A stretch of 64,000 nt of DNA, from contig NZ_AP014815.1 of NCBI RefSeq assembly GCF_001548095.1, positions 3,781,656-3,845,655 on the forward strand, written 5' to 3'. Made by a program: the position numbers and the translations under genes. The stretch comes from Geminocystis sp. NIES-3708 (lineage in GTDB: Bacteria > Cyanobacteriota > Cyanobacteriia > Cyanobacteriales > Cyanobacteriaceae). Position 1 is the first letter of the stretch, and the number at the start of each line of letters is the position of its first letter. The notes beneath the pieces were generated by a model. It did not search any database, was not told the DNA's origin, and saw nothing but the letters and a program-made list of their open reading frames with translations. Below are positions 27,876 to 37,395 of this stretch, piece by piece.

Positions 27876-28859
27876 CTAAATTTGGTTATTCATGATTTTA
27901 CGTACAGCTTCCACAATTTGTTCTGGTTGTACAATGGTTAATCTCTCTAATGCACCATTATAAGGAGTAGGAATGTCTTGAGAAGATAAACGCACCACAG
28001 GCCCATCTAATTCATCAAATAATTGATCATTAATAGAAGCAGTTAATTCCGCCGCAATGCCTCCAGTTTTCATACACTCTTCCACAATAATAACCTTATG
28101 GGTTTTACGGATAGATTCGCCGATAGTTGCCATATCCAATGGTTTCAGAGAAATTAAATCGATGATTTCAGGATCATAACCATCTTTTTCGATTTGCTTC
28201 AATGCTTGAATACAGTGATGCCTCATACGAGAATAAGTCAAAATTGTTACGTCTTTACCTTTACGCACGATTTCCGCTTTATCTAAAGGTACAGTATATT
28301 CATAATCAGGTAAGTTTTCTTTATGATTATATAACAATACGTGTTCAAAAAATAGTACAGGATTATCATCCCTAATGGCTGATTTTAACAAACCCTTAGC
28401 ATTATAAGCAGTCGAACAAGCGACAATTTTTAACCCCGGCACTGCCTGAAAATAAGCCTCTAATCGCTGAGAGTGTTCTGCACCAAGCTGTCTGCCTACA
28501 CCACCAGGACCACGAATTACTGTAGGAATTTTATAGTTACCGCCAGAAGTATAACGCATCATCCCTGCATTATTGGCGATTTGGTTAAAAGCAAGTAGAA
28601 GAAAACCCATATTCATTCCTTCAATAATGGGGCGTAATCCTGACATTGCCGCACCTACTGCCATTCCTGTAAAGCTATTTTCGGCAATTGGGGTATCTAA
28701 TACTCTAAATTCGCCATATTTTTCGTATAAACCTTTGGTTACTTTATATGATCCACCGTACTGTCCTACATCTTCTCCCAATACAAATACTTTATCATCT
28801 CTTGCCATTTCTTCGTCAATAGCTTGACGCAAAGCATTAAACATCAATGTTTCTGCCAT
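27876..28859 (-). CDS. pdhB: Pyruvate dehydrogenase E1 component, beta subunit
   Basis: 327 residues, matching the cyanobacterial length of ~327. Typical blocks include [40 protein letters not shown] and [20 protein letters not shown] with the thiamine-diphosphate glutamate, plus [15 protein letters not shown] and [14 protein letters not shown]. It forms an alpha2-beta2 E1 enzyme converting pyruvate to acetyl-lipoyl-E2. The alpha subunit is not in the window, as is normal for cyanobacteria, where pdhA and pdhB are separated. Confidence 0.96.
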   Translation of the reverse strand: MAETLMFNALRQAIDEEMARDDKVFVLGEDVGQYGGSYKVTKGLYEKYGEFRVLDTPIAENSFTGMAVGAAMSGLRPIIEGMNMGFLLLAFNQIANNAGMMRYTSGGNYKIPTVIRGPGGVGRQLGAEHSQRLEAYFQAVPGLKIVACSTAYNAKGLLKSAIRDDNPVLFFEHVLLYNHKENLPDYEYTVPLDKAEIVRKGKDVTILTYSRMRHHCIQALKQIEKDGYDPEIIDLISLKPLDMATIGESIRKTHKVIIVEECMKTGGIAAELTASINDQLFDELDGPVVRLSSQDIPTPYNGALERLTIVQPEQIVEAVRKIMNNQI

Positions 28860-29022
28860 TTATTTTTCTCTAATATTACTAGCTATAGCAAAAATCATCT
28901 TATCATTTTCTTCTTTCTTTTTCTCATAAAAGTTAAGTAATGGTGAATGATGACTATTCTAAATGTCACGTTATAACCGCTACATATCCTATTCTTCTAT
29001 TTTTCTTACAACTGAGTTTCTT

Positions 29023-29586
29023 ATGATAGTCGTTACTAAACCTCAAATTCAATTAACTTTAGAAGATTTTTTGGCACTGAAGGAAACTAAACCTGTCTCA
29101 GAATTTATTAACGGAGAAATTCATCAAAAACCTATTCCTCAAGGAATACACAGCTCTTTACAAGTTGATGTTTGCGAAGCAATTAACCATGTTGTCAAAT
29201 CTAAGAAAATTGCAAAAGCTTTTACTGAATTACGTTTTACTTTTGACAATAGAAGTATTGTGCCAGATATAGCGGTTATGCGTTGGGCAAGAATACCCCT
29301 TGATGACAAAGGCAGAATAACCAATCGTTTTCCAACTTATCCTGATTGGGTGATCGAAATTTTATCCCCTGAACAAAGTTTAACTCAAGTATTAGCTAAA
29401 TTATTACATTGTTCACAACAAGGCACAGAAATAAGTTGGTTAATTAATCCTGATGATGAAGCAATTTTAGCGGTATTTCCTGAACAAAAAATTGGAGTTT
29501 ATCAGAGAGATATTACTTTGCCAGTTTTAGAAGGAATTGAATTAGTATTGACTCCTGAAAATATTTTTAACTGGTTAAAACTTTAA
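29023..29586 (+). CDS. Uma2-family (DUF820) putative endonuclease
   Basis: 187 residues from the ATG at 29023, which I prefer over the in-frame ATG at 28963 because family members begin close to MIVVTKPQIQLTLEDFLALK. The PD-(D/E)XK-like fold is suggested by EFINGEI, the RFTFDNRSIVPDIAVMRW block with its acidic residue, and PDWVIEILSPEQS. The family is very abundant in cyanobacteria, and its biological role is unknown. This copy appears intact, unlike the one at 44499. Its last 4 nt overlap the convergent Crp-family gene. Confidence 0.85.
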   Translation: MIVVTKPQIQLTLEDFLALKETKPVSEFINGEIHQKPIPQGIHSSLQVDVCEAINHVVKSKKIAKAFTELRFTFDNRSIVPDIAVMRWARIPLDDKGRITNRFPTYPDWVIEILSPEQSLTQVLAKLLHCSQQGTEISWLINPDDEAILAVFPEQKIGVYQRDITLPVLEGIELVLTPENIFNWLKL

Positions 29587-30200
29587 TCGGACACCTTGTT
29601 ATTATGTAATAGTATATGACGAGTACTATCAAGAGAAATTAACCCCTGTTTTTGTAAATCTCCTAATAATCTAGTTACAGTAACTCTCGTTGTGCCAATA
29701 GTATTCGCTAGATTTTGGTGAGTGAATCTGACTTTTAATCTCACACCCAATTCTTTTTTCTCTCCAACTTCTTTTCCCAATAATTTAAGTAGTTTGATTA
29801 ATCTATCTTCTACCCTTTTCAATCCTGCGATCGCCAATAACTCTTCACTTTGTCGCAAACGTTTTACCACCTGAGAAAGAATTTTTTGGGCTAAATTATC
29901 ATCATTTTCAATTTCTACTAAGGAATACCATGACAAATATACATCCGATAAAGCTTTTGCTTGAAAAGTCTCAAGAGAAGTTAACCAGCCACCAAAATAA
30001 TTGTCAGATTGCACCCATCCTAAAGAAGTTTCTTCTCCTTGATAGTTACATTTGATTAACTGTACAACCCCACGATTAACTTGCCAAATACCTTGACTAA
30101 CTAGAGGAATTTCTTCTCCTCGTTCATAAAAATGCAACCGTCTTTCACTTGATTGAATTTGAAAGGTTAAATTATGATGGGAAGGATAGGTAAGTACCAT
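29583..30200 (-). CDS. Crp/Fnr-family transcription regulator
   Basis: 205 residues. An N-terminal cupin-like region (~1-115) is reduced, and the cAMP-contacting R-S/T phosphate cassette is not obvious. The C-terminal winged helix-turn-helix carries VRFTHQNLANTIGTTRVTVT followed by RLLGDLQKQGLI (~150-190), with the recognition helix including T-R-V-T-V-T-R. It is not a close NtcA match, so the effector is unknown. It is convergent with the Uma2 gene (4-nt overlap) and divergent from the small membrane protein at 30304, about 100 nt away. Confidence 0.85.
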   Translation of the reverse strand: MVLTYPSHHNLTFQIQSSERRLHFYERGEEIPLVSQGIWQVNRGVVQLIKCNYQGEETSLGWVQSDNYFGGWLTSLETFQAKALSDVYLSWYSLVEIENDDNLAQKILSQVVKRLRQSEELLAIAGLKRVEDRLIKLLKLLGKEVGEKKELGVRLKVRFTHQNLANTIGTTRVTVTRLLGDLQKQGLISLDSTRHILLHNNKVSD

Positions 30201-30303
30201 AAAAGTTAGTGTGATTAAGAATACATTGACTTAACCACAAGATTATCCTGTCAAAGTTAAGAAAAGGTAATGAACAGTTTAAAATTTACTATGTGATGCT
30301 AAT

Positions 30304-30696
30304 ATGAACAACGATATTGAAGATACAATCATTTCAGAGCAAGAAATAGAAAGATTACATCAATTAACTATTTATGGTAGATGGGTATTAGTGGGTATCT
30401 CGTGGATTTTTATTCTACCTTGGGCATTATGGGAATTAAGAGAAACTATTTCTTTTTGTCAAGAATATTGTACATGGTCAGCCATAAGAGCAGGAATGGA
30501 ATTTAATCCTTGGGCTGCATTAGGCGTAACTTTTTGTATCGCTTTTGCGACATCTGTTTTAGTATGGCAAAGTAGTTATATTTTAAGGGGTGGATTATCA
30601 GATAAGGAAAAATATTATTTCATTGAACAAATTAAAAAAATTCGCACTAAAAATAAGAAAAATTGGCTTTATAGATTAATGTATGATGACAATTAA
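30304..30696 (+). CDS. Small two-helix membrane protein, unknown
   Basis: 130 residues with two hydrophobic segments (about 30-48, VLVGISWIFILPWALWEL, and 75-95, LGVTFCIAFATSVLVWQSS). A Cys-containing loop (FCQEYCTW) lies between them, and the polar C-terminus is lysine-rich. I do not recognise the family. It is divergent from the Crp-type regulator, which may control it. Confidence 0.6.
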   Translation: MNNDIEDTIISEQEIERLHQLTIYGRWVLVGISWIFILPWALWELRETISFCQEYCTWSAIRAGMEFNPWAALGVTFCIAFATSVLVWQSSYILRGGLSDKEKYYFIEQIKKIRTKNKKNWLYRLMYDDN

Positions 30697-30736
30697 AAAT
30701 TAACAATTATGAATTAGGAATTAAAAATAAACTCTA

Positions 30737-30780
30737 CATTTTACATTTTCTACTTATTACCTATTACTTATTACTCATCT
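30737..30780. repeat. Heptad repeat (CATTTTA/CTTATTA type)
   Basis: 7-bp periodicity: CATTTTA CATTTTC, then CTTATTA CCTATTA CTTATTA CTCATCT. It is intergenic, between the small membrane protein and the 3' end of the glycosyltransferase at 30931. Confidence 0.5.
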
Positions 30781-30930
30781 TCTCCGATAATTTTATGATT
30801 CACTGGGGTATAAGCCAAGACGCATCTAAGTTACATATTATTTTGTTATAAATAAATCAACAAATCTCCCCTGTCTCCTAGTTTTCCCAGTCTTACCGCC
30901 CTCAGTAAATCTAAATGCGTTTCAGCTTAT

Positions 30931-33882
30931 TTAGGTGAGCCATAAATTAGCGTGTTGTTCGTGACGATTATCATGGAAAATATCATAGTTAGGATTAAAG
31001 TTACTGTTACCTAATTTTGAGATAATTTGACGATGTAAGACTTCAATTTTTTCTCCTAATTTACGAGTATTCCACAAAATTTTACTAGGAGAAAAAGTCG
31101 TTAAATTTTCTATCCAATCTAGTTGACGATAAGCTAGAAACAATTCATCAATAGTTGGTTTTAATTGTAAAAATGAGGAAGAAGGTTTCATTTCTGTTAA
31201 CAATTGACTCAAATTATAAGCATATTCTAAATCACTGCTTATATGCTGACAATAAGACTTACGATAAGCCAAAGTTTTAATCAAAAATTGTTCAATTTCT
31301 GCGGTATTTTTTTCATTAAAAGCATACTTAATTCCTCCTAAAGTTCGATGTAAATACCATGCTCTAATATCTTCAACTTCAGCCATAGGACTTTGAGTTG
31401 TCCGTGCGTCAGGATAATTCCAAAATAATCCTAAAACTCGATTAATCATTTTAGTTTTGATATGGGGTAAAACTCGGTTTTTAAATTCTGTATCTCCTGC
31501 ACCACGATAACTTGAGTCATAATAACCAAATCTGTCATGAATATTTTTACGGTATAAACCACCGACTAAGGAAAGGTAACAAGTATCGAGATAAACGAAA
31601 TTTTGGTCATAATTACTGCGATCATAAAGCATAATATCATTAACATGATTGCCTTGTAAATCGACATCGGTCACTAAACTATGACTTATCACCCAATCAA
31701 TATCAGAATTTTCCTCTAATTCATGGGCTAAAACTTCCAAACATTCGGGTAAAATCGTCTCATCTACCCCTAAAAAAGTGATATAAGGCGATCGACATAG
31801 TAAAATACCTCTATTCCAAGCATTTTGGATGGTTTCTCGGTTTTGAGAGCGTAAATAAACAACGGGTAAATTTAATTCTGATTGTAACTGTTTAAATACT
31901 TGATATTCTTGATCAGGTGAACCACTATCTACTAAAATTATTTCAACTAATCCTTTTTTAACTAAAGTTTGTTCTGCTAAAACTCTTAAAAATAAAGGTA
32001 ATTTTGGTGCGGCATTATATAAGGAAACTATTACGGAGACTTGATAATTTTCTTTGTCTCTTCTTTCGTCAATAAATTCATATTCTTGAGGTTGATATTT
32101 AAGGTTATTTTGATAAGTGTCATTGAGAATATTAAAAGTTTTTTCTGTTTGTTGACTAATGTCTTTAAACATTGCTTCAGCAACTTTTGCTTCGGGTTTA
32201 AATCCTTTTTCTTCTAAAGTTTTAATGACATAGGGTAATTCATTAAATCTATCAATACCTAAAGCCCTCATGCTTCTCAAATAGTAAGTTGTAGCAACTA
32301 AATCATTATTTCTCATCCTTTCTAAACGGGCAATTTCTCGCCAAACTCTAACTCTATCAAGACGAAAAGCACTTTGTATTTTACCTTTAATACCTTTAGC
32401 TTCTGGCTCAAAAGTTTCTGCTAAGTTCCATACTTGTTGCAGTTTTTTTTCTATTTCTAATTCCGTTTGTTCACTGAGGGTAAATACTTTATGATATTGT
32501 GAGGCAATAAAAGGGGATTTTATCAATTGAGATGAACGAGTATCTTCAGCATATCTAATCAATTTACTTTTAACTTTTTTAATAGATGGTTTAATAGCTT
32601 TATTAATAACTTTACTGGGGATACTTTTAAGATAATTTTTATTTTCAGTTCTCGAATTCCAATAATTAATTAATTGTGAATACCATTCTTTTAACTCTGC
32701 ACAAACGTCTAAATCATGATTATTCTCCGTGTGATAAATACTGCTTAAATTAGGATCATTAGTATTAGTATTTATAGTTAATAAAGCCTCATTTAATTGT
32801 TGCCGATAATCATAATAATTTTCTAAAATATTAGTAAGTTTAGGGAGACATTCATAGGTGTTATTTACATCAATTTTAATCCAAGGTAATTGGGGAAAAT
32901 TCTCTTCTAAAAACTGACAAACTCCAGCACCACTTCCGATGGCAGTTGGACAACCTGAAAATAAAGATTCAAGAGCTAATAAATTAAGGGTATCATAACG
33001 AGAAGGAAGAAAAGTAATGGCAGGTTGTGCGAAAATTTTATATAATTCTTGACGAGGTTTAGATGGCAATATATTAATATTAATTAATCGTTTATTAATC
33101 ATAGATTGTAATAAAACTTGAGAAGAATCACCAAATTCACTATAACTATGAGGACCAATGATACTTGCTTGATTATAATTATTAGCAGATAACCACCAAA
33201 CTAAATCAATAAAAATATCTGCTCCTTTTCTTTTTTCGGTTCTACCAATAAAATATAAATTAGGTTTATTTTGATTATTTTCTAAAGATTGAGATTGAGG
33301 CAAATCAATAAAATGTAAAGGGTTAAAATATTGAGTTTCTAAATCTACTAAATTTTGCCATTCTTTAAGATAGCTTTTACTAATTCCGTAACGAATATCA
33401 GCAGTTTTAAACTGCATTTTTTCTTCTATATCTAAAGGAATATTAACTTCTTTTGAACCAAACCAATCTAGTTGTAAAGTTGTGGAAATCTTACCGTGCA
33501 TTGATAAGGCGATTTTCTCACATTTTACCCCGTGATATTTTAAAGCAGGACGCAAGAAGAGAGTATATTGTTCATAATCAGGGGCATCAACCACATCAAA
33601 GCTATAACCAGTAACAGAATTAGCAATATTACTCGCAAGGGTAAAAGAACGATACGCCCAACGGGGAGGATTTACATTAATATAATTGTTAAGATCATGA
33701 ATTTGATAAATGGGTTTATAAGTAATACCATGGGCATTGTTAGGGCGAAAATTATTCTGATTTTCTTTTTCTAAAAGATAATAAAAGTCAATTTCGGGAT
33801 TTTTTTCAATAATTTGACGATAAAAAGTTTGTCCTCCTCCTATTTTTAAAAATAAGTCGAAATCAGCGATTAATACTTTCAT
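30931..33882 (-). CDS. Two-domain glycosyltransferase (GT4-like plus GT2)
   Basis: 983 residues. The N-terminal ~390 residues form a GT4-type (GT-B) glycosyltransferase with the glycine-rich entry DLFLKIGGGQTFYRQ and donor-binding region NLYFIGRTEKRKGADIF ... ITFLPSRYDTLNLLALESLF. A helical linker (~400-610) follows, then a GT-A family-2 domain with VSVIVSLYNAAPKLPLFLRV (~615), VEIILVDSGSPD and a metal-binding-type FLGVDETI segment. Both are predicted to act on the cytoplasmic face in surface polysaccharide or O-glycan assembly; donors and acceptors are unknown. The fusion is unusual in length but intact. The gene is single, with the ATG at 33882 giving the family start MKVLIADFDLFL. Confidence 0.85.
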   Translation of the reverse strand: MKVLIADFDLFLKIGGGQTFYRQIIEKNPEIDFYYLLEKENQNNFRPNNAHGITYKPIYQIHDLNNYINVNPPRWAYRSFTLASNIANSVTGYSFDVVDAPDYEQYTLFLRPALKYHGVKCEKIALSMHGKISTTLQLDWFGSKEVNIPLDIEEKMQFKTADIRYGISKSYLKEWQNLVDLETQYFNPLHFIDLPQSQSLENNQNKPNLYFIGRTEKRKGADIFIDLVWWLSANNYNQASIIGPHSYSEFGDSSQVLLQSMINKRLININILPSKPRQELYKIFAQPAITFLPSRYDTLNLLALESLFSGCPTAIGSGAGVCQFLEENFPQLPWIKIDVNNTYECLPKLTNILENYYDYRQQLNEALLTINTNTNDPNLSSIYHTENNHDLDVCAELKEWYSQLINYWNSRTENKNYLKSIPSKVINKAIKPSIKKVKSKLIRYAEDTRSSQLIKSPFIASQYHKVFTLSEQTELEIEKKLQQVWNLAETFEPEAKGIKGKIQSAFRLDRVRVWREIARLERMRNNDLVATTYYLRSMRALGIDRFNELPYVIKTLEEKGFKPEAKVAEAMFKDISQQTEKTFNILNDTYQNNLKYQPQEYEFIDERRDKENYQVSVIVSLYNAAPKLPLFLRVLAEQTLVKKGLVEIILVDSGSPDQEYQVFKQLQSELNLPVVYLRSQNRETIQNAWNRGILLCRSPYITFLGVDETILPECLEVLAHELEENSDIDWVISHSLVTDVDLQGNHVNDIMLYDRSNYDQNFVYLDTCYLSLVGGLYRKNIHDRFGYYDSSYRGAGDTEFKNRVLPHIKTKMINRVLGLFWNYPDARTTQSPMAEVEDIRAWYLHRTLGGIKYAFNEKNTAEIEQFLIKTLAYRKSYCQHISSDLEYAYNLSQLLTEMKPSSSFLQLKPTIDELFLAYRQLDWIENLTTFSPSKILWNTRKLGEKIEVLHRQIISKLGNSNFNPNYDIFHDNRHEQHANLWLT

Positions 33883-33987
33883 TATTTTTGTGAGCAGATT
33901 AACTATAAATTAATAACCAGTGATTAAAAATAATACTAGAAAAAGGAAAATTAAATGTTGTTGCAATTTTAATTTGTTATTGATAAT

Positions 33988-34131
33988 ACCTTTGTTCGAT
34001 GTAAAAAACCTTGAGAAATAAAAGTTTAAGATTGATGACAGACGAAATTTTACCCACTAAAAAGAATAAAATTTGATAAATAATTGTATAAAATCAATTT
34101 AAATAATGTTTAAGTCAATTTTCTTCTAATT
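33988..34131. repeat. Copy B of the ~145-bp dispersed intergenic repeat
   Basis: Homologous to 26196-26340, with the longest exact block of 24 nt at 34105-34128. It occupies most of the 392-nt gap between the glycosyltransferase start and the GNAT gene end; the rest of this gap shows nothing else recognisable. Confidence 0.7.
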
Positions 34132-34274
34132 TTCCAGTCTGCTCTTCTCATCTCAGCCCACAAATTTATATCGAACTCAGGTGATAATGACCATGACGGT
34201 ATTAAAGAATTGAAAATTAGAAGTTTTTTCCCTTCTTTCTCTTAATCAATCATTAAAGGTAGAAACTTTTTTGA

Positions 34275-35462
34275 TTACTCTGGATGATGAATGTCATTTT
34301 GATTATTGGAAGAGGATGAATTATAAGTATTTTCTAACCATGATTTAATCCAAGGAGTAGGGATAGGAGTATGTAATGGTTTTAATCCGTTTAACACTTC
34401 TGGTAAACCTAATGATTCTAAAGGTTTTGCTTCTCTAAGTTTATGCCATACTGAACGTGACATTAATAAATTTTGATTGATTCTTTCTGCCCCTAATTTT
34501 TCGAGATATTCTTCTCTTTCGGGTTGATAATCTGAGGAAGAGACTAATAAAGATTGGGATGGTAGAGTTTGAATTACTGTTGCCATTTGACTAATCAGTT
34601 TTGGATAAAGCCATGTATAAGCAGGATGTACAGTTAATTTTGCTTCATGGGGTTTACTACCGTCTTTAGATAAACATAGTTTAAAGTAACCAATGGCGGC
34701 TTTTCTCTGAGGTTCAAATACATAAGCACTAATTTCTTCTGTATGATTTAACCATGCTTGAATTTTTTGACAAATAAAACTACCAAATCCTACTTTAAAA
34801 TCTTCAATATGACGATCAAAAATTTGTCGTAACATAGGTGGCATAGAAACACAGTCTAATTGATAAAGTAGTTTTGCATCGGCATTACTGGCGGGTAATA
34901 AATTAGGTAAATTAGGTTCTTGTTGTGCTAATTTATCGAGTATTTCTGGTTTACAATGCCAGTGAGTCATTTGTGCTAGAGGTTGAAATCCATTTTCTCG
35001 ATATAAACCAAGGGTATTTTTTTCGTTAATATTAACTTCTAATATCCATGTTCTAGCTTCCCATATTTTTTCAAAACAGTATCTTAAAAGTTGTGAGCCA
35101 ATGCTACGATTACCGATGAGTAAATGGCTAATGGATGTATTGTAATTAATTAAAACTTGTTCTACCTTCCATGTACTACGAGTATGATTAAAAGGAGCAA
35201 TTTGTATTAAACCCTGAATTTGTTCATCTTTTTCTGCCACATAAATATAAAAATCACTACTTAAAGGAATTGGTAATAATTTTGATAACTGTAATAATCC
35301 ATAAAAACTTTGATATTTTTGTATCTTTTCCAATAAAATTGCCTGATGATTATTAAATTCAACAGATAATCGTTGTTGTAATAAAGTAGAAACAGAATTT
35401 AGATCACGATATTGTATAGAACGAATTTTTAAAGAGGATTTAGTGGAAGTTGAGGTATTCAT
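34275..35462 (-). CDS. GNAT-family acetyltransferase, large form
   Basis: 395 residues. Residues ~10-165 form a GNAT domain: IRSIQYRDLNSVSTLLQQRL start, YVAEKDEQIQGLIQIAPF, the NRSIGSQLLRYCFEKIW acetyl-CoA-binding region and TLGLYRENGFQPLAQMTHW. The C-terminal half (~190-350) looks like a second, degenerate GNAT-like unit (AYVFEPQRKAAIGYFKLCLS ... EYLEKLGAERINQNLLMSRS). The family occurs across cyanobacteria without a known substrate. It is cytosolic and stands alone on the minus strand. Confidence 0.75.
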   Translation of the reverse strand: MNTSTSTKSSLKIRSIQYRDLNSVSTLLQQRLSVEFNNHQAILLEKIQKYQSFYGLLQLSKLLPIPLSSDFYIYVAEKDEQIQGLIQIAPFNHTRSTWKVEQVLINYNTSISHLLIGNRSIGSQLLRYCFEKIWEARTWILEVNINEKNTLGLYRENGFQPLAQMTHWHCKPEILDKLAQQEPNLPNLLPASNADAKLLYQLDCVSMPPMLRQIFDRHIEDFKVGFGSFICQKIQAWLNHTEEISAYVFEPQRKAAIGYFKLCLSKDGSKPHEAKLTVHPAYTWLYPKLISQMATVIQTLPSQSLLVSSSDYQPEREEYLEKLGAERINQNLLMSRSVWHKLREAKPLESLGLPEVLNGLKPLHTPIPTPWIKSWLENTYNSSSSNNQNDIHHPE

Positions 35463-35661
35463 AGTTAATAATTAATAATTGATATTGATGTTCATCTTCA
35501 TTTCCATATTAGCTTAACTGAGAGATTCTTCAGGGACATTCTATGTTCTTCTCATTTAGATGATTAACAACTGATTATCTACTCAGAAATTATCAAGATA
35601 TTTTTCAGAATAGATAGTAATAATAATAATCAATAAATAGATTATTTTTGGAGTTATAAAA

Positions 35662-36138
35662 ATGAAATTCTCTCAAGTCAAAACTGCTAAATATAGTGCG
35701 TTTTCCTTAATTACCATTGCTAGTATTTCTTTACTTAGCAGTAATTTGGTTTTGCCTTCAAAACCAGTTCAAGCAGATAATTCTATTCCGATAAAAGTAG
35801 CTCAAAATCCCGTAAAAATGGGTAAATTTGTGACAGTAAAACAAGAAAAACAAACCACAGGAGAAGTAAAAATTATCACAGAAAACGGTAAACGTTATTT
35901 AGAATTAAGTTCTAATTTTAGCACAGCAAAAGGTCCTGATGTGCAAGTAATTTTACACCGAAATAGTCAAATTGGAGTGAATCCAAAACAAAATGAATAC
36001 TTTAATGTTGCAATGTTAAAAAGTTTTCAAGGAGGACAACGTTATTTAATTCCAGATTATGTTAATGTTAACGAGTTTAAATCTGTAGGTATTTGGTGTC
36101 GTGAATTTAACGTAACTTTTGCCTTTGCGACTCTTTAA
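35662..36138 (+). CDS. Exported DM13-domain protein
   Basis: 158 residues. A signal peptide spans ~1-38 (ISLLSSNLVLPSKPVQA). The DM13 domain (~55-158) shows HRNSQIGV, LKSFQGGQRYLIPDYVNVNE, and the conserved Cys in SVGIWCREFNVTFAFATL. DM13 is a DOMON/cytochrome-b561-linked domain with a nearly invariant cysteine, proposed to have a redox role. Here it is the only domain, so this is a small periplasmic or outer-surface protein. TTTGGAG lies ~8 nt before the ATG. Confidence 0.85.
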   Translation: MKFSQVKTAKYSAFSLITIASISLLSSNLVLPSKPVQADNSIPIKVAQNPVKMGKFVTVKQEKQTTGEVKIITENGKRYLELSSNFSTAKGPDVQVILHRNSQIGVNPKQNEYFNVAMLKSFQGGQRYLIPDYVNVNEFKSVGIWCREFNVTFAFATL

Positions 36139-36334
36139 TTAATTGATTCAGATTTTGATCATTGAAATTGATTATAAGTAGTTTGTGCTTTCTTCAAGTA
36201 TATTAATCATTTAATAAGGTAAACTTGTTCATAAAACTTAATAAATATTTGTAAAATATTAAGAATAAATTTGATTTTACCGATTTTGGTAATTTTGATC
36301 ATAGAACAGTTCCACACTTGAGGAGGCAAAACCC

Positions 36335-37231
36335 TTGTTTAAAGAGATATTAAGAGAAAAAGAAGGTTATTTTTTAATTAGTCATGTCATCGCCATGATT
36401 TTTGGCTTGGCGGGTTTGTTATTAGTATTACCTCATCCCCAATTTATCGCTAGTTTACCTCCTATCGGACAAACTGCTTTTCGTTGGTCAATGATGGGAG
36501 GAGGTGTTGTATATATGATTTTAGGCTGGGCAGCCATCGCTATTTATGCTTATCGTCAATTAAGTACATTTCATTGGTTAGCCTTCATGATTCCTGCTTT
36601 AGGAATTTCCCTCACGAGTGAATTATTAGGTACAAGTACTGGGTTTCCCTTTGGTGCTTATCATTATCTTTCTGGTTTAGGTTATAAAATATCAGGTTTA
36701 GTACCTTTTACGATTCCCCTATCTTGGTTTTATCTTGGTTTTAGTAGTTATCTGGTTGCAAGAGTTGGTTTAAATAAATTAGCAATCAATTCTTGGTTAA
36801 AAGATTTAGGTGCAATTATTTTTGGTGCATTATTATTAACCTCATGGGATTTTGTTTTAGATCCAGCTATGAGCCAAACTACTGTACCATTTTGGTTATG
36901 GGATCAACCCGGAGAATTTTTTGGAATGCCCTATCAAAATTTTGCTGGTTGGTTCGGTACAGGTGTAGTGTTTATGACGGTTGCAACTATTTTTTGGCGT
37001 TTAAAACCTCTTAATTTTGACAACATTCCTTTAACTATTCCTGCTGGAGTATATATTGGCAATTTTGGTTTTGCGATGATTATGAGTATTGGTGCAGGAT
37101 TTTATGTACCTATCTTACTAGGGATTTTACTAGGAATTCTACCTTTAATAGTATTTTTATGGTTAGCTAACCAAGGCAATACGGAAGAAGACAACTCCTC
37201 CCCTGAAACTTTGGCATCTGTCTCTCAATAA
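36335..37231 (+). CDS. cruF: Carotenoid 1',2'-hydratase/gamma-carotene 1'-hydroxylase CruF-type
   Basis: 298 residues with about seven to eight membrane helices. The DUF422 carotenoid biosynthesis family signature is clear: SLTSELLGTSTGFPFGAYHY, LSWFYLGFSSYLVARVGL and SWDFVLDPAMSQT. CruF hydrates the psi end of gamma-carotene on the way to myxol glycosides (myxoxanthophyll). The start is TTG at 36335, supported by a perfect AGGAGG at 36321-36326; no ATG of similar quality is near. The gene follows the DM13 gene by ~200 nt and may be independent. Confidence 0.88.
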   Translation: MFKEILREKEGYFLISHVIAMIFGLAGLLLVLPHPQFIASLPPIGQTAFRWSMMGGGVVYMILGWAAIAIYAYRQLSTFHWLAFMIPALGISLTSELLGTSTGFPFGAYHYLSGLGYKISGLVPFTIPLSWFYLGFSSYLVARVGLNKLAINSWLKDLGAIIFGALLLTSWDFVLDPAMSQTTVPFWLWDQPGEFFGMPYQNFAGWFGTGVVFMTVATIFWRLKPLNFDNIPLTIPAGVYIGNFGFAMIMSIGAGFYVPILLGILLGILPLIVFLWLANQGNTEEDNSSPETLASVSQ

Positions 37232-37395
37232 CTGCAATTAAATTTAAAGATAAAGTCCTATTTATTTTAGATAGTTGATAATGAATAGTTAGCCGTAATT
37301 ATTCATTGTCAATTGTTGATAATTTATTTGTCTTTTTGCTTTTTGGTTTAAACTTACTAATATATTCTTAAGCACAAAACCAGATCTTCAAATAA

